A stretch of 64,000 nt of DNA from NCBI GenBank assembly GCA_020746105.1, contig CM036618.1:10176501-10240500 (forward strand), in the 5' to 3' direction. Shown one piece after another: positions 62,001 through 64,000 of the stretch. The DNA is from Trogon surrucura. Its lineage: Eukaryota > Chordata > Aves > Trogoniformes > Trogonidae. The position numbers were made by a program, and so were the translations under genes. Positions within the stretch are counted from its first letter, which is position 1. Each line of letters opens with the position of its first letter. The notes beneath the pieces were generated by a model. The model did no database searches, had not been told where the DNA came from, and worked only from the letters and a program-made list of their open reading frames with translations.

Positions 62001-64000
62001 CCCTTTCCAAGCACCACTGTCCTTATGTGTAAACTGGATTCCCTATCAGAACCTGAACCAAATCCCAAACACCGCATACCACCCTGATACTTAGTAGTTA
62101 AAACAAATGTAAACTTTTGTGCTTGTATGCGTTTGACAGCTTATGAAACAATTTCGTTTGTAATACATTTGCTTAAATGAAAATCTGATTAATTCCACTG
62201 TACTGACTTATTAGAACTAATAGATTTTGTTACATGTGTTGCAATTTAAGCGATGTTAATTATTCAGAGCTGAGAGAATATCACAAAACATTTGTCATGA
62301 ATATTTGCACACATTTTAAACAAAATTGTCCTTGGCAGTGTTTGCAACAGTTAAATATTTGATTTTCGTGTATATTTGGGTGAAACAATTTTCTTTTCGT
62401 GAATATCAGCAGAAAGGGAATCTCATATGAAAATTCACACAAATATTTATTTAAGTAGATAGTTGTACCTGCAATATACTTGCCAGCATCTTTGAGAATC
62501 AGTGAAGTGAATGGTCATGCAGCTGACACAGCAGTTTGAAATATAACTTCTGCAGATGTCACTAGGAAGGATATGGGATGAAAGTCAGTGTATAGCACCA
62601 CATTCAACTGAAAAATGCCACAATTGCCATTTGGTGATATCTCAAGCACATAATAATCCAGTGTCTCCACATAAAGGGAAATGACTCTGGACTACTTAGA
62701 TTGACCTGCCACTAGGACATCCACATTACATCCTACACAGAGCACTGGGGCCCCGCATTGCACTTACACCAGCTCTGCATCTCTCCTGTTGACTGGAGTG
62801 AGGTTTGCAGTGCTTCCATATGAAGCTAAAGGAGTGTGGGGGGGGAAGACTGAACATGTCAGAGAGTGACAGCCTCTGAAACGAATCTTTTATATGGCAC
62901 AATGCTTGATATTTATACTGCTAGGCTTTCGATTTCCATGGCATAGATATTTGCACCTTAGCTAACCTACTCTCTTTAGAGAAAATAGACTTTGGTACCC
63001 AAACCTGTAGTGGACCTTAAGAAGGAGTGACATGTTTTGTAAGTGTCTCTACAGTACAAATTTTCATCAGCATGATCAAATAATTTAGCTTTCCTCTTTG
63101 CTCCCAGATTCTCTTCCTGTATTTATCTAAAACATTTAAATGTCCTTTCAGATGAGCTTGTTGTCTTCCAAGATGACATCTAAGGTCAATCTGGGGATAG
63201 TAAGCCCCAGAGACAACTTATATAGGCAGTATGAGATTGATGTAGACCCACCTCCCAAGTCCAATAGGACAGGTGTCACAACCCCAAACCACCTTGCAGA
63301 GTGCAGAGCACATATCATTATCCTCCTGATATTAAAACACCATTCCCTGTGACACAGCCACCATGTCATTTCAGTCACTTTCAACTGGAAAAAAAATCAC
63401 ACAATTCATCATGAAATTCTTGGGCTGAGTGCTCTAATGTGTGGAAGCTGACTGTTTCTGCAGCCATAGGCAGCCCTGAGCAGTGTGGTCATGATACACC
63501 CTGGCATCAAAATACAGCATTCTTTAGCTGCACAAATGGGGCTATTACTCCCCACCATTAATGAAGGGACTCTAGGCTTCTATATTATTATTATTTAAGG
63601 ATAGGTGAGATAATTCCCCACTTCTTCGGATGGTATCTCTCAGTTTCTGCCTTTTCAGAGAGAAAAGACTATTAGGAAGAAGATCAGGCCAGTGGGATGA
63701 ACCAGCAGCTGTTGAATGAGGAATGCACTGGCAGTTTCTCAGGACTAAAGAGTGCTGGTGTGTGAATCCAGTGCCTGCTGCTCTTTGAGCTAGTGCCTGG
63801 ACAAATAAACCTCCTGTTAAAATGAGCCTGCTGTGACTGTTTTGTCGGTATTTTTAATTTAAACAATAGCTAATTAAATATGAAAGCAATTAGTATTTCT
63901 GTTCAAACAGCTGTCATGTAATGTCTGGTGCTGCAGTTACAATTCCTTAGTAGTACTGCAAATGGTTCAGAAGCAATGGCTTTTGGGGAGGGGAAGGGGA
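56001..64000. other. Unique intergenic DNA with possible conserved blocks
   Basis: No supported gene. A run of 25 T lies at 58076-58100. Repeat-free AT-rich blocks with homeodomain- and octamer-like motifs lie at about 57890-58060, 62110-62470 and 63845-63955. Old repeat motifs are seen at 61780-61830 (shared with 37.0 kb) and 62750-62820. The last bases are G-rich (TTTTGGGGAGGGGAAGGGGA). Confidence 0.42.
58076..58100 (+). repeat. Poly-T run, 25 bp
   Basis: Uninterrupted T. It could be the reverse of a retro-inserted poly-A tail, but no transcript-like sequence is recognisable beside it on the - strand. Confidence 0.95.

Noticed and set aside
63140-63352. 70-codon forward frame with a CTTTCAG just before an ATG
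   Set aside because: It resembles no known protein, and a 78-codon frame overlaps on the other strand; no evidence of an exon.
1-64000. CRISPR arrays, operons, tRNA or rRNA genes, nuclear mitochondrial copies
   Set aside because: No regularly spaced repeat-spacer pattern, no cloverleaf or rRNA-like sequence and no mitochondrial gene order was seen; the sequence is vertebrate intergenic in character.

Overview
This window looks like intergenic or deep intronic DNA from a bird. The evidence is AT-rich, exon-poor sequence carrying many CR1 retrotransposons (the dominant avian LINE), recognisable by conserved ORF2 protein blocks and by 3' ends made of 8-bp ATTCTRTG-type repeats. Two long-terminal-repeat fossils of the endogenous-retrovirus kind found in bird genomes are also present. 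I found no host protein-coding exon, rRNA, tRNA, CRISPR array or prokaryotic feature that I can support. The species cannot be told from the sequence alone.

Layout. 1-4474 is unique AT-rich DNA. 4475-6418 is an old CR1 on the + strand. 6909-7862 is a solo LTR on the - strand with a perfect 5-bp target duplication. 10227-10373 is a pure TTCC microsatellite of about 36 units inside a longer pyrimidine tract. 12540-16143 holds three short CR1 copies, two of them arranged as an inverted pair. About 18713-19585 is a second LTR-type element on the - strand. About 21310-23613 is a long CR1 whose ORF2 frame is colinear over about 730 codons, broken only by nonsense codons. 24538-25003 is a short CR1 tail. 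About 28990-30262 (+) and 35389-36110 (-) are two very old CR1-related LINE remnants. 37506-49378 is a run of CR1 copies, mostly on the - strand. It includes 46386-47988, the best-preserved copy, with one stop in about 500 codons. From 49379 to the end (14.6 kb) I see no recent CR1 or LTR, only simple repeats and a few decayed remnants.

The window is a record of successive transposon waves. Very old LINE and palindromic-repeat remnants are followed by several CR1 subfamilies of different ages and by LTR elements. No genes work together here. The items most worth a second look are the two CR1 copies with well-kept reading frames, the solo LTR with its intact duplication, a previously unexplained ~94-bp direct repeat about 1 kb apart (42409 and 43410), a 19-bp motif shared between 37055 and 61811, and several repeat-free blocks that could be conserved regulatory DNA. 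I did not find a clear new biological system.
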